Assembly (NCBI GenBank): GCA_029259995.1
Contig: JAJDEC010000183.1
Location: 1 to 15,314, forward strand
Reading direction: 5' to 3'
Length of the DNA: 15,314 nucleotides
Source of the DNA: Phycisphaerae bacterium
GTDB lineage: Bacteria > Planctomycetota > Phycisphaerae > UBA1845 > UTPLA1
In this document: positions 6,045 to 13,488 of the stretch, piece after piece
Layout: every line of letters begins with the position of its first letter
Numbering within the stretch: position 1 is the first letter of the stretch
The notes under the pieces: model-generated
Told to the model about the DNA's origin: nothing
What the model saw: the letters and a program-made list of their open reading frames with translations, nothing else
Databases searched by the model: none
Position numbers and translations under genes: made by a program

Positions 6045-7007
6045 ATGCGGGAGCAACTGCGCCACGCCTATTTGCGGCGTATTATCGTTCCGGGGCTGCG
6101 TCTGTCGGGATCGCGTATGACGGACGGCCTGGCGACGCGCGTCGGCCGAGGGCTCTTCCGCTTGGGAGCCCCCATTCGACAGATCGCCATGTCGCGTGCG
6201 ACGCGCGCACTCGGCGCCACGCACACGCATGCGGACATCACACGAATCGTCGAATCCTCCTTCGAACATGCCGCTCGCTTCTGGGGCGAATCCCTCTTTG
6301 TTCGAAAACGACTCGTGTCTCAATCGTGGCGTCAATTTGTTTCCATCCAGGCATCGGAATCGGGCGAACTCGCGGCGGACGGCGGTGCGCCCGACGCGAT
6401 CAGAAAATCCGATCGCGCTCGGATCTACACGTCGGCGTATCTGGGAAATCCGGCCGTGGCCGCCGTGGCGCTGGGACGATTGATCGGACGAATTCATGTC
6501 GTTGCGGATTTTGAGAACCAGCCCGTGATGCGCGCCTGGGCCGAAGACATGCGCAGGATTTCCTGCGTTCGCATCGTGCAGCGTGCCGATGCAGCCACTC
6601 AAATCCCCCGCATTCTGGAGGACAACGAGGGCGTTTACATTCTCGGTGAACACATTCGTTGGAACGGCAAGGGCGTTGCCGTTCGATGGTTGGGAAGCGA
6701 GATTTCCGCGTACCGAACGATCGGGCTCCTGTCGGCAAAATTCGATGCGCCCGTGATACCCATCTCGTGCACGCGCACGACTGATTCGTTTCGCTTCAAC
6801 ATGACCTGTGAGCCAGCAATCGATGCAGCAGCGCATGGAAAAGAGCCGGATGCAATCGTCCGTGCCGTATTCGCTGCATTGGAACACTGTGTCATGAAAA
6901 CACCGGAGCAGTATCTCTGGGCCATGCTGGGTTCGTTCGAATCCAACGGTTGCAAGCCGATTCCATCGCCGTCCCCGGCTTCTTCTACATTGCCGACGTT
7001 CGTTTGA
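6045..7007 (+). CDS. LpxL/HtrB-like acyltransferase homologue lacking the catalytic dyad
   Basis: The 320-residue protein aligns by eye to the lipid A biosynthesis acyltransferase family along its length: an SAYLGNPAVA segment where the family has HFGNWE, then EGVYILGEHIRWNGKGVAVRWLG, the LLSAKFDAPVIPISCTR strand, and a terminal PEQYLW. The catalytic His and Glu of the HX4E motif are replaced by Y132 and A137, and the usual Asp before the GKGV segment is replaced by GEH. The protein therefore probably does not transfer acyl chains by the known mechanism and may be a binding, regulatory or altered enzyme. There is no N-terminal membrane anchor of the usual strength. Start choice is uncertain: ATG 6045 fits family length, while TTG 5964 or GTG 6021 would add an Arg/Ser-rich leader. 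It lies 107 bases after the glycosyltransferase; GT plus LpxL-like pairs are known in glycolipid synthesis in other bacteria. Confidence 0.75.
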   Translation: MREQLRHAYLRRIIVPGLRLSGSRMTDGLATRVGRGLFRLGAPIRQIAMSRATRALGATHTHADITRIVESSFEHAARFWGESLFVRKRLVSQSWRQFVSIQASESGELAADGGAPDAIRKSDRARIYTSAYLGNPAVAAVALGRLIGRIHVVADFENQPVMRAWAEDMRRISCVRIVQRADAATQIPRILEDNEGVYILGEHIRWNGKGVAVRWLGSEISAYRTIGLLSAKFDAPVIPISCTRTTDSFRFNMTCEPAIDAAAHGKEPDAIVRAVFAALEHCVMKTPEQYLWAMLGSFESNGCKPIPSPSPASSTLPTFV

Positions 7008-7107
7008 GCTGAGTCGGAGGCGAGCGCATACCACGGCGTCTGGATATCGCGCCGATCGCGTTCATTCAATGGAATTGTCGTTAACCTGAATCCTGGACTC
7101 GTGTCCG

Positions 7108-7332
7108 CTATTGGAATGGAAAGCGGATGGGAGTCGTTCCCCAGAAGACATCGAACAGCGTCGGCGTCGCCAACGACGTGAGAGGCGGGCAGAATGCCGG
7201 CTGATTCGGCGGATCAAGTTGCGCATGCGCCCACGGGGTGATTCCGAGGACGAGAAGTCCCGCCATCGTTGTGATGCGCCACCAGAATCCAGGTGCTCGC
7301 GATTCGCCTGTCTCATGCATTGGGGTCTTCAT
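7108..7332 (-). CDS. Possible small exported protein
   Basis: The 74-residue frame has a basic N-terminus (ESRAPGFWWR), a hydrophobic core (MAGLLVLGIT) and a good signal peptidase site (AHA before Gln). The mature part would be about 37 residues, rich in Pro, Thr and Phe, with one Cys. Third codon positions in the mature part are mostly G or C (about three quarters), as expected of coding DNA in this genome. No ribosome site is clear. ATG 7332 is used; ATG 7320 is possible. I recognise no family. It runs opposite to both neighbours and may be real but small, or a chance frame. Confidence 0.42.
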   Translation of the reverse strand: MKTPMHETGESRAPGFWWRITTMAGLLVLGITPWAHAQLDPPNQPAFCPPLTSLATPTLFDVFWGTTPIRFPFQ

Positions 7333-7797
7333 GCTTCATTCATTGGCTTTTCGATCATTTGACTTCAGCAATTGGGCAATGGACTTGTAGAAATCCGGTA
7401 TTCGATGGCTCGCGAGTTGTAGGCCGTGAATCCGTTTCCTTGTTATCGGTCGATTCGGCCATCGATGCGCGAACCACTGTTTGCGCTCGCAAAAACGCGG
7501 TCGTCACCGTATTCTCTGCGAAATTGAAGCGTTTCGGCGGCGGGGGAACAGAATCTTGTCGTTCGGATGCCTCAGCGCATTGGAGATATGACTGTCGGGC
7601 TCTGTCAATGTCCCGACCTCCGATGCAGATGGAATTGGATCGGCATCGCTCGCGGGTTCCGCCGTTCTCGGCGCCGAATTTCGCGGCGTTTGGACCGATC
7701 GACGCTGATAGACACGGGCATAACGGATCGCACACGCGTGGTGGATTTGGAAACCCATTGTGGTTGCAAGAATCAGATTTGATCGAGGGTTACAGAA
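7333..7797. other. Unassigned stretch upstream of the peptide transporter
   Basis: These 465 bases hold several overlapping open frames on both strands, such as minus 7355-7735 and plus 7293-7805. None shows a domain, a ribosome site or a clear third-position GC bias. I see no RNA gene that I can name. The last bases hold the transporter's ribosome site GAGGG at 7785-7789. The rest may be a long leader or regulatory region, or decayed coding DNA. Confidence 0.4.
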
Positions 7798-10095
7798 TTG
7801 AGTAATTCAAGTGCTTCGGGAACGGGACAGGCGGCAGTCGCCAACCAGCGAACGCTGTTCGGCCATCCGGTCGGCCTCTACGTGCTGTTCTTCACGGAAA
7901 TGTGGGAACGATTCAGCTATTACGGCATGCGTGCGCTGCTCGTTCTGTACATGGTGAACTTCTTCAAGTGGACACAGGAAGAGGCGTCCGGCATCTACAA
8001 ATGGTACACCGCACTGGTCTACCTGACGCCGCTGATCGGCGGTTTCCTGGCCGACAAATACCTCGGCAACAAGTGGGCGATCATCATCGGGGCGATCCTG
8101 ATGTCGATCGGCCACTTCCTGATGGCGTTTGAAGAGCTATGGATCTTTTACATGGCGCTTGGTTTCCTGATCATGGGCAACGGCTTCTTCAAACCGAACA
8201 TGTCCGTGCAGGTCGGCCGACTTTATCCGCAGAACGATCCGCGCCGCGATGGTGCGTACACAATTTTTTATATGGGTATCAACCTCGGCGCGTTCCTGTC
8301 GCCGATCATCTGCGGCGCGTTGAAAGACACGCCGGGCCTGGGTTATCACTGGGGATTCGGCGCCGCCGGCGTCGGCATGGTATTGGGCCTCCTCGTGTAC
8401 GTCTTCGGACTTCCGTTCATCAAGGAATTGCCGGAAGGCGCCGTCTATCACGATCCGGACGCCAAGGCTGAAGACGAAGCCGTCGGCGGCAAGGATCACG
8501 TCATGACGGAAGACGAGGCGGCGACGACGCCGTCCGTCATTCCCAGTCTGGCGTCGGTCGCGCCGATGCTGTTCATGCTGATGGGATTTCTGACTTTCTT
8601 CGGCGGTCCGATCGCCGCCTATTTTGACGTCATCAGCGTCAGCAACGGCATCGTCTTGTTTCTCGCGGGCATCTCCGCGTTCTTCGCATCCTGGATTCTG
8701 TCCAAGCTGAGCATGGCCGTATTGGATCGTGTGATCGCGATTTACATATTGTCCGTGTTCGTCATCTTCTTCTGGGGTGCATTCGAACAGGCCGGCAACG
8801 CCATGAATGTCTGGGCCGATCAGACGACAGATCGATATATCACGGGCGAAGCGCCGATTCCGAATGTGTTCCCCGAAGCTCCCGTTGATCTGGAGGAAGT
8901 CGGGTTTGGCGCGACGATCAAGAATGCATTCGGTCAACTTGTCAGCCTGAATCCGGTTGGAACCACGTCGTTTCAATCGATCAACGCGCTGGCGATCGTG
9001 CTACTCGCGCCCGTATTCGCATGGTTCTGGCTGTTTCTGGCGCGGCGACACGTCAAGCTGTCGATTGCCGCGAAGATGTCGTTCGGTGTGTTCTTTCAGG
9101 GCGTCGCCTTTGCCTTGATGATGTGGGCCGTGACCTACGAAAATGGGCCGTCGAGCACGTCGCTGTCCGCGCTGCCGCCAGGTGTCGCCGTCACTGCGGA
9201 CGGGGCGGAGCTGGAATTCTTTGACCCGCCCAGTCTCGATATTGGCGACAAGGAAAAGTTGAATAACTTTGTCGGGGGCAAGAAGGGCGATGAGCCGATG
9301 CCCGCGCACGGCGGTCGACTCGCCTTTGACAAGAGCGCCGGGAAACTCGACATGACCGGCGTGCTCGATCAGAACCATCGCGATCGCATTCTCCGGGCGA
9401 CGGTACCGGCAGACTACGTCGCTTTCGTTTACGAGTTGGCGATCAAGAGCCACGAGGCATCGGAAGCGGCCAAGACCAAGGCCGCCGAAGAGGCGGCAGC
9501 CAGCGGTACCTCGGCAACGGAAGAAGATACCAGGAAGAAAGAAGAAGAAGCCAAGAAGAAGAAAGGCGACTTCGACCTGCGAATTCCGCTGGCCGAGGCC
9601 CCGGACGGTTTCGAACCCAAGTACCTTCTGGGCTTCGCCAAGAATCATCTTGAGTTCGATGAGGAGACGTCGACGTTCGTCATCCACAAAGAAATCGCCG
9701 ACAAGGACTACAAACAGATTCTTGTCGCCGGTTCCAACCCGGAATTCCGCACGGCGCTCAACGATTTGTACGTGGCTGCCGCCAAGTACAAAGTCAGCTC
9801 CTGGTGGCTCGTCTGGTTCTACATCATCTGCACGATCGGCGAACTCTGTCTGTCGCCGGTCGGACTTTCGATGGTCAGCAAGCTCGCGCCACGACGATTC
9901 GCGACGATGCTGATGGGCATGTGGCTCCTCACGAGCTTCTTCGGAAACTTCACGGCCGGTCTCGCCGGAGAAAACTGGGAACGACTTGATCCGGGCACGT
10001 ACTTCATGTGGATCGCGATAGCGATGCTTGGGGCGTCGCTCGTCTGCTTCGTCATCGCGAAGAAAGTCACATCGATGATGCACGGCGTGAAATAA
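7798..10095 (+). CDS. POT/PTR-family peptide transporter with large TM9-TM10 insert
   Basis: This 765-residue inner-membrane protein is a proton-coupled oligopeptide transporter (MFS superfamily). The ExxER motif is E34-M-W-E37-R38, followed by FSYYGMRALL. Also visible are GFLADKYLG, NGFFKPNMSV with the conserved TM4 Lys, FYMGINLGAFLSP (PTR2 signature), FFWGAFEQ in TM7 and GELCLSPVGLS in TM10. The extra helices HA and HB found in bacterial members lie before TM7. Bacterial members are usually near 500 residues; the excess is about 215 residues (roughly 451-667) between TM9 and TM10, on the outer face, with a Glu/Lys/Ala-rich segment around 545-590. A shorter acidic linker follows TM6. The start is TTG 7798, with GAGGG 8 bases upstream and no better ATG. 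The gene stands alone and ends before two hairpins. Confidence 0.95.
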   Translation: MSNSSASGTGQAAVANQRTLFGHPVGLYVLFFTEMWERFSYYGMRALLVLYMVNFFKWTQEEASGIYKWYTALVYLTPLIGGFLADKYLGNKWAIIIGAILMSIGHFLMAFEELWIFYMALGFLIMGNGFFKPNMSVQVGRLYPQNDPRRDGAYTIFYMGINLGAFLSPIICGALKDTPGLGYHWGFGAAGVGMVLGLLVYVFGLPFIKELPEGAVYHDPDAKAEDEAVGGKDHVMTEDEAATTPSVIPSLASVAPMLFMLMGFLTFFGGPIAAYFDVISVSNGIVLFLAGISAFFASWILSKLSMAVLDRVIAIYILSVFVIFFWGAFEQAGNAMNVWADQTTDRYITGEAPIPNVFPEAPVDLEEVGFGATIKNAFGQLVSLNPVGTTSFQSINALAIVLLAPVFAWFWLFLARRHVKLSIAAKMSFGVFFQGVAFALMMWAVTYENGPSSTSLSALPPGVAVTADGAELEFFDPPSLDIGDKEKLNNFVGGKKGDEPMPAHGGRLAFDKSAGKLDMTGVLDQNHRDRILRATVPADYVAFVYELAIKSHEASEAAKTKAAEEAAASGTSATEEDTRKKEEEAKKKKGDFDLRIPLAEAPDGFEPKYLLGFAKNHLEFDEETSTFVIHKEIADKDYKQILVAGSNPEFRTALNDLYVAAAKYKVSSWWLVWFYIICTIGELCLSPVGLSMVSKLAPRRFATMLMGMWLLTSFFGNFTAGLAGENWERLDPGTYFMWIAIAMLGASLVCFVIAKKVTSMMHGVK

Positions 10096-10100
10096 CAAGT

Positions 10101-10140
10101 CGGCGGGATGAGACGATCCGAGGATCGTCCAACATCGCCG
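10101..10140 (+). terminator. Nested hairpin just after the transporter
   Basis: The inner stem is GACGATCC (10112-10119) with GGATCGTC (10122-10129). An outer stem pairs CGGCG (10101-10105) with CGCCG (10136-10140) and ATG (10108-10110) with CAT (10133-10135), leaving a small bulge. It begins 6 bases after the stop. No T-run follows, so it may protect the mRNA end or act with the next hairpin rather than terminate alone. Confidence 0.45.
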
Positions 10141-10160
10141 AGCGTTTGACACAAACAACG

Positions 10161-10197
10161 GAGCCTGGGTTGACTTTCGACAAGCCAACCCAGGCTC
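10161..10197. terminator. Bidirectional terminator hairpin between convergent genes
   Basis: A perfect 12 bp stem, GAGCCTGGGTTG (10161-10172) with CAACCCAGGCTC (10186-10197), encloses a 13-base loop. It lies between the convergent transporter and arginine deiminase genes. On the plus strand TTGATTATT follows; on the minus strand CGTTGTTTG follows. The T content is modest on both sides, but position and stem strength argue for a shared terminator. Confidence 0.75.
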
Positions 10198-10277
10198 TTG
10201 ATTATTGGTGCAGTTGTTGCGACGAGAATACCTGCGGCGATTATCGTGTCGTCAAGCAATGAATACGCGACGGATCG

Positions 10278-11507
10278 CTACGCCTTTGCGTCAGCCGATC
10301 GTCGCCGCAGCGGCATCGTCATGCATCGTGGGCCGCCCAGACCGCGCACCAGTTCGGAACCGATGATTGAGACACACTCGATGCCGGCCTCTTCCATCGC
10401 CGCAATCGTGCGAGTGTTCCGTTCATACGTGCAGGCGACGCGCGGCGCCAGCGCCAGCGTATTGGTACCATCCGTTCGCTGTTCGCGACTGGCGAAGTGC
10501 TCGTCACCGCCGCCTGTGCGCACGATCTGTACCTGCTGCCCGAATTCATCGCTGAGGATCTGCTCGAGATTCCGCGACTCGGCCTGCCGCAACACTTTTC
10601 CAGATTCGTCCATTTCCAGGTGATGAATGTACTTGATGTGCTCCATCACGCCCGGGAACCAGACAACGACGCCGTGATCGACAATCGTCAGGACCGTATC
10701 CAGATGCATGAATGTGCGTTCCGTCGGAATCGGAATCTCATACACGCGCTTCACATCGCCGTCTTCGAACGCCTTTCTCGCCAGGACTTCAATCGTTTCC
10801 GATCGCGTCCGCTCGCTCGCGCCGATCAAGAGTGCCTCACGATTCAGCACGATGATATCGCCGCCTTCAATCGTGAACGGGCGATCCTCCGTGGGCGAAC
10901 TCGATCCTCCGTAGCTGATCTTCTGCCCGGCGAACTCCGGATGATGTTCCAGAACAGCCCGAGTCAGAATCGTCTCGCGCACGCGCTCGAAGTAGTGCAT
11001 CTTGCACGAGATCACGGTTTGACCGACGACGACGGCCGGATCACGGCTGAAATATGCGTTCGGAATCGGCTCGAGAATGTAATCCTCTTTCGCCGGGGAA
11101 GGGGGGGATCGGCGGCCCGTCTTCTTCTGGTATTCCTCCGTCGTGATTCCCGCGAAAAGGACTTGCAACAGGGACTCGTTCGAGAAGTGCTTGGCGTCGA
11201 GAAGCTCCTGGGTAATCGCGGGAACGCCTTCGACGCGACAGACTGTTTCGATCAGCGCTTCCGCCGCCGCGCGATGTTCTGTCAGCAATTCGAAAATCAT
11301 CTTCTCGATATAGAAAACGTTGATGCCCCGTTCGCGCATCGCCGAGCAAAACGCGTCGTGTTCTTCCTGCATCCGCTTGAGAAACGGAATGTCCTCGAAA
11401 AGAAAGCGCTCCATGTTGTCGTGCGTCAGTCGCTCAATCTCGTCGCCGGGGCGATGCACGAGCACACATTCGAGCGGATCATATTCATTAACGATGTTGA
11501 AATTCAC
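10278..11507 (-). CDS. arcA: Arginine deiminase
   Basis: The enzyme hydrolyses L-arginine to citrulline and ammonia (EC 3.5.3.6), the first step of the arginine deiminase route. The 409-residue length is normal. Visible motifs are EYDPLECVLVHRPG at the N-terminus, NAYFSRDP (D156), TIEGGD (E214, D217), FMHLDT (H268, D270), REQRTDGTN, and ELVRGLGGPRCMTMP with catalytic Cys395. These fit the family's Cys-His-Asp/Glu site, and the spacing tracks known enzymes. Small departures such as PIPNAYFSRD for PLPNLYFTRD and REQR for REQW suggest a divergent branch. The start is GTG 11507, with AAGG on the minus strand 8 bases upstream. No carbamate kinase, ornithine carbamoyltransferase or antiporter lies nearby, so this may not be a full energy-yielding arc operon. 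A palindrome and a TATCAT box lie upstream. Confidence 0.93.
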   Translation of the reverse strand: MNFNIVNEYDPLECVLVHRPGDEIERLTHDNMERFLFEDIPFLKRMQEEHDAFCSAMRERGINVFYIEKMIFELLTEHRAAAEALIETVCRVEGVPAITQELLDAKHFSNESLLQVLFAGITTEEYQKKTGRRSPPSPAKEDYILEPIPNAYFSRDPAVVVGQTVISCKMHYFERVRETILTRAVLEHHPEFAGQKISYGGSSSPTEDRPFTIEGGDIIVLNREALLIGASERTRSETIEVLARKAFEDGDVKRVYEIPIPTERTFMHLDTVLTIVDHGVVVWFPGVMEHIKYIHHLEMDESGKVLRQAESRNLEQILSDEFGQQVQIVRTGGGDEHFASREQRTDGTNTLALAPRVACTYERNTRTIAAMEEAGIECVSIIGSELVRGLGGPRCMTMPLRRRSADAKA

Positions 11508-11546
11508 TGAATTACCTTGCGCGTTCGCGCGTTCGAGTTGGTCGCG

Positions 11547-11552
11547 ATGATA
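11547..11552 (-). promoter_or_regulatory. Possible -10 box of arginine deiminase gene
   Basis: The minus strand reads TATCAT, a 5/6 match to the -10 consensus, 39 bases before the GTG start. The -35 region at the right distance is poor, so if real the promoter may need an activator; a palindrome lies about 30 bases further upstream. Confidence 0.35.
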
Positions 11553-11581
11553 CTGTGGAGAGCGATTCGATGGAATATGCG

Positions 11582-11594
11582 TGCACAGTGTGCA
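11582..11594. promoter_or_regulatory. Perfect inverted repeat upstream of arginine deiminase
   Basis: TGCACAGTGTGCA is a perfect 6+1+6 inverted repeat in the 163-base gap between arginine deiminase and the deacetylase gene. It would be centred near -48 relative to a start site predicted from the TATCAT box. It does not match the ArgR, CRP or FNR consensus I know. It is a candidate operator only. Confidence 0.35.
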
Positions 11595-11603
11595 GCGTCT
11601 CAA

Positions 11604-11627
11604 AACCGGTTCCGCGGTTCGCCGGTT
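11604..11627 (-). terminator. Possible terminator of deacetylase gene
   Basis: On the minus strand AACCGG pairs with CCGGTT around a 12-base loop that itself contains CCGCGG. The stem runs into a four-T stretch (GGTTTTG). It lies 44-67 bases after the deacetylase stop and upstream of the arginine deiminase palindrome, so it could separate the two transcripts. The stem is short. Confidence 0.4.
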
Positions 11628-11670
11628 ATCCGCCGCCGCCTTGAACGACACACGGCTAAAATCGAGGGCG

Positions 11671-12612
11671 CTATGACGCGGAAAGGGCCTCGACATGCGC
11701 CACAACGCTGTTTTCCAACGCATTCAGGTCATAGCCGCCTTCCAGAAGGCTCACGACGCGACCTTCGCAGCATTCCCTGGCGATCTCCACCAATCCACGC
11801 GTCATCTCCCCGAAACCCACTTCCGTCATCATCAAGCCCCCCAGCGGATCGTCGCGATGTGCATCGAATCCCGCCGAGATGAGCAGCAGTTCCGGACCAA
11901 ACGACTGGACTGCCGGCAGGACTTCTTCGACGAAAGCGCGCAGCTGAACGGCTTCGGATGTACCCGGCGGAATGGGTAGATTAAGCGTTGTACCTTCGCC
12001 TGCACCAACGCCGCGTTCTTCGGCAAGCCCCGTCATCGGCCAGAGCGGATGTTGATGCATCGAGACAAACAGCACGTTGCCGTCGGCGTAGAAGACGTCC
12101 TGTGTACCGTTCCCGTGATGCACGTCGAAATCGACGATGGCAATTCGCTCGACGCCGTACAACGCCTTGGCGTATCGAGCTGCGATGGAAATATTCGCGA
12201 AGATGCAGAACCCCATGGCCCGATCCGGCAGGGCATGATGCCCCGGTGGTCGCATCGCGCAAAACGCACGAGCCGCCTGGCCGCGCATGACGAGATCGAC
12301 GCCTGTCAGCCCCGCGTTTACGGCGGCGATCGCGGCGTCGAAGCTGTTCCGACTCACAACTGTGTCGCCTTCGTCGAGCAGCCCGCCGCCGCGCTCGCAG
12401 ACTTCGCGAACCCAGTCGATGTATTCGCGTCCATGGACGCGTAGAATCGCCTCGACAGCATCGTGTTCCTGAATCTCGGGGAAAGTCGCGCCGATCAGCC
12501 TTGCGTCAATGTGATCCGGACAAAGCCGCTCAGCCCGAGCGATCTGCTCCGCGTGCGGTCCCGTGAAATGCTTCAGGCTGACGGGATCCCAGAGATAGGC
12601 GACATGTGACAC
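11671..12612 (-). CDS. Histone deacetylase-family (AcuC/acetylpolyamine amidohydrolase-like) protein
   Basis: The 313-residue zinc hydrolase has the arginase/deacetylase fold. It shows RPPGHHA with H125-H126, the zinc site D163-V-H165-H in VDFDVHHGNGTQ, SAGFDAH with the third zinc ligand D250, DDPLGG, and LLEGGYD with the transition-state Tyr294. All residues needed for amide deacetylation are present. Bacterial relatives act on acetylated lysine in proteins (such as acetyl-CoA synthetase), acetylated polyamines or other acetylamides; the sequence alone does not decide. The N-terminal HVAYLWDPVSLKHFTGP fits class II-like members. The start is GTG 12612, with GGAG 9 bases upstream. It begins one base after the stop of the zinc-ribbon gene, so the two are probably coupled. 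Confidence 0.92.
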   Translation of the reverse strand: MSHVAYLWDPVSLKHFTGPHAEQIARAERLCPDHIDARLIGATFPEIQEHDAVEAILRVHGREYIDWVREVCERGGGLLDEGDTVVSRNSFDAAIAAVNAGLTGVDLVMRGQAARAFCAMRPPGHHALPDRAMGFCIFANISIAARYAKALYGVERIAIVDFDVHHGNGTQDVFYADGNVLFVSMHQHPLWPMTGLAEERGVGAGEGTTLNLPIPPGTSEAVQLRAFVEEVLPAVQSFGPELLLISAGFDAHRDDPLGGLMMTEVGFGEMTRGLVEIARECCEGRVVSLLEGGYDLNALENSVVAHVEALSAS

Positions 12613-12613
12613 G

Positions 12614-13339
12614 CTATTTGGCTCCGCTTGTTTGATTCGACTCACGCAATTGGAGTTCCTCCTTAACGGCATCCACGATCATCCAATTGCATTCGGGACA
12701 CTTGCCCGAGACGAGTCCGATCAACATGTATCCGCATCGCCAGCAGCATCCCGGTCGAGTCCGGCGAAATCGCCGATGCCCGGAGATGAACATGATCCCT
12801 ATCAATAGCAGCGCCGGTATCCAAAGCGGCGCTCGACAAAACCGGCTGCGATAAGTTGCTCCATCCAGAATACAGGGGATTCCCGCTGCATGCTTGCAAA
12901 TCGAATGCTGAACACTCCCGGAATAACTCGAAATCTCGGGCTTCATCAACGTCCATGTGCCCGGCGACCCGAAGCCATTGAAATGGTTGGAAATCTCGAA
13001 AACCCCAGCTGAATTGGTCCAGGACCAGCCACCGGGAATATTATCGTCATAGTATTTGAACGCCTCATCGCTGCCCTCGAACGTGACGGACCGAATCACG
13101 ATGACGTAACGAATGTACCCGACTTTCCAATTGCTCCGTTCGCCGCCTCCAACCACCCATGCGCTTCGCTCATTCCCGGCCCAAAGATCACCGGCGACCA
13201 TCATCATCAGGAGAACGAGACATACGACGACCATTGGCGACATGCATCGCCGGATCAATGGCCCGAGACGCTCCAGCCTGACGTTACCGAAGCGAGTCCA
13301 TGCGGATTGCCCGGGCCTGATTGGTTCCGTATCCAACAT
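12614..13339 (-). CDS. Membrane protein with C-terminal zinc ribbon
   Basis: The product (241 residues from ATG 13339) has an N-terminal membrane segment (MVVVCLVLLMMMVAGDLW), an extracytoplasmic domain of about 110 residues rich in Trp, Ser and Gly, and a second segment (PLWIPALLLIGIMFI). A basic patch (RRFRRTRPG) and a ribbon with CWRC and CPEC knuckles follow, then about 22 further residues. It has the same plan as the two genes at the left end of the window. Function is unknown. The start is uncertain: TTG 13411 would extend it, and an ATG just before the first membrane segment would shorten it; none has a clear ribosome site. Its stop is one base before the deacetylase start, tying the two in one transcript. 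Confidence 0.72.
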   Translation of the reverse strand: MLDTEPIRPGQSAWTRFGNVRLERLGPLIRRCMSPMVVVCLVLLMMMVAGDLWAGNERSAWVVGGGERSNWKVGYIRYVIVIRSVTFEGSDEAFKYYDDNIPGGWSWTNSAGVFEISNHFNGFGSPGTWTLMKPEISSYSGSVQHSICKHAAGIPCILDGATYRSRFCRAPLWIPALLLIGIMFISGHRRFRRTRPGCCWRCGYMLIGLVSGKCPECNWMIVDAVKEELQLRESNQTSGAK

Positions 13340-13488
13340 AGGAAGAGAATTATATTGCGGTTCAATACCGCAGGCCCGCAGGAAAACGTTGGACACGATG
13401 ATGACAAGCAAAAGACTGAATGCGAACGACTCGGCGCGCTCGTCGCTAAAATCTCGAACTGCAAATCTGAAATTACAGCCGAACGCTT

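Noticed and set aside
7355..7735. Minus-strand open frame of 126 residues
   Set aside because: No domain, no ribosome site, no clear third-position GC bias. Left as unassigned DNA, though a real small gene cannot be excluded.
7293..7805. Plus-strand open frame of 170 residues ending inside the transporter start
   Set aside because: No recognisable domain, it overlaps the better minus-strand candidate, and composition looks non-coding.
8137..8976. Long minus-strand frame (279 residues) inside the transporter
   Set aside because: It is antisense to a well-supported membrane protein, rich in His/Arg/Asp as expected of a shadow frame.
10497..11510. Plus-strand frame of 337 residues opposite arginine deiminase
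   Set aside because: Antisense to a gene with every catalytic motif in place; no domain of its own.
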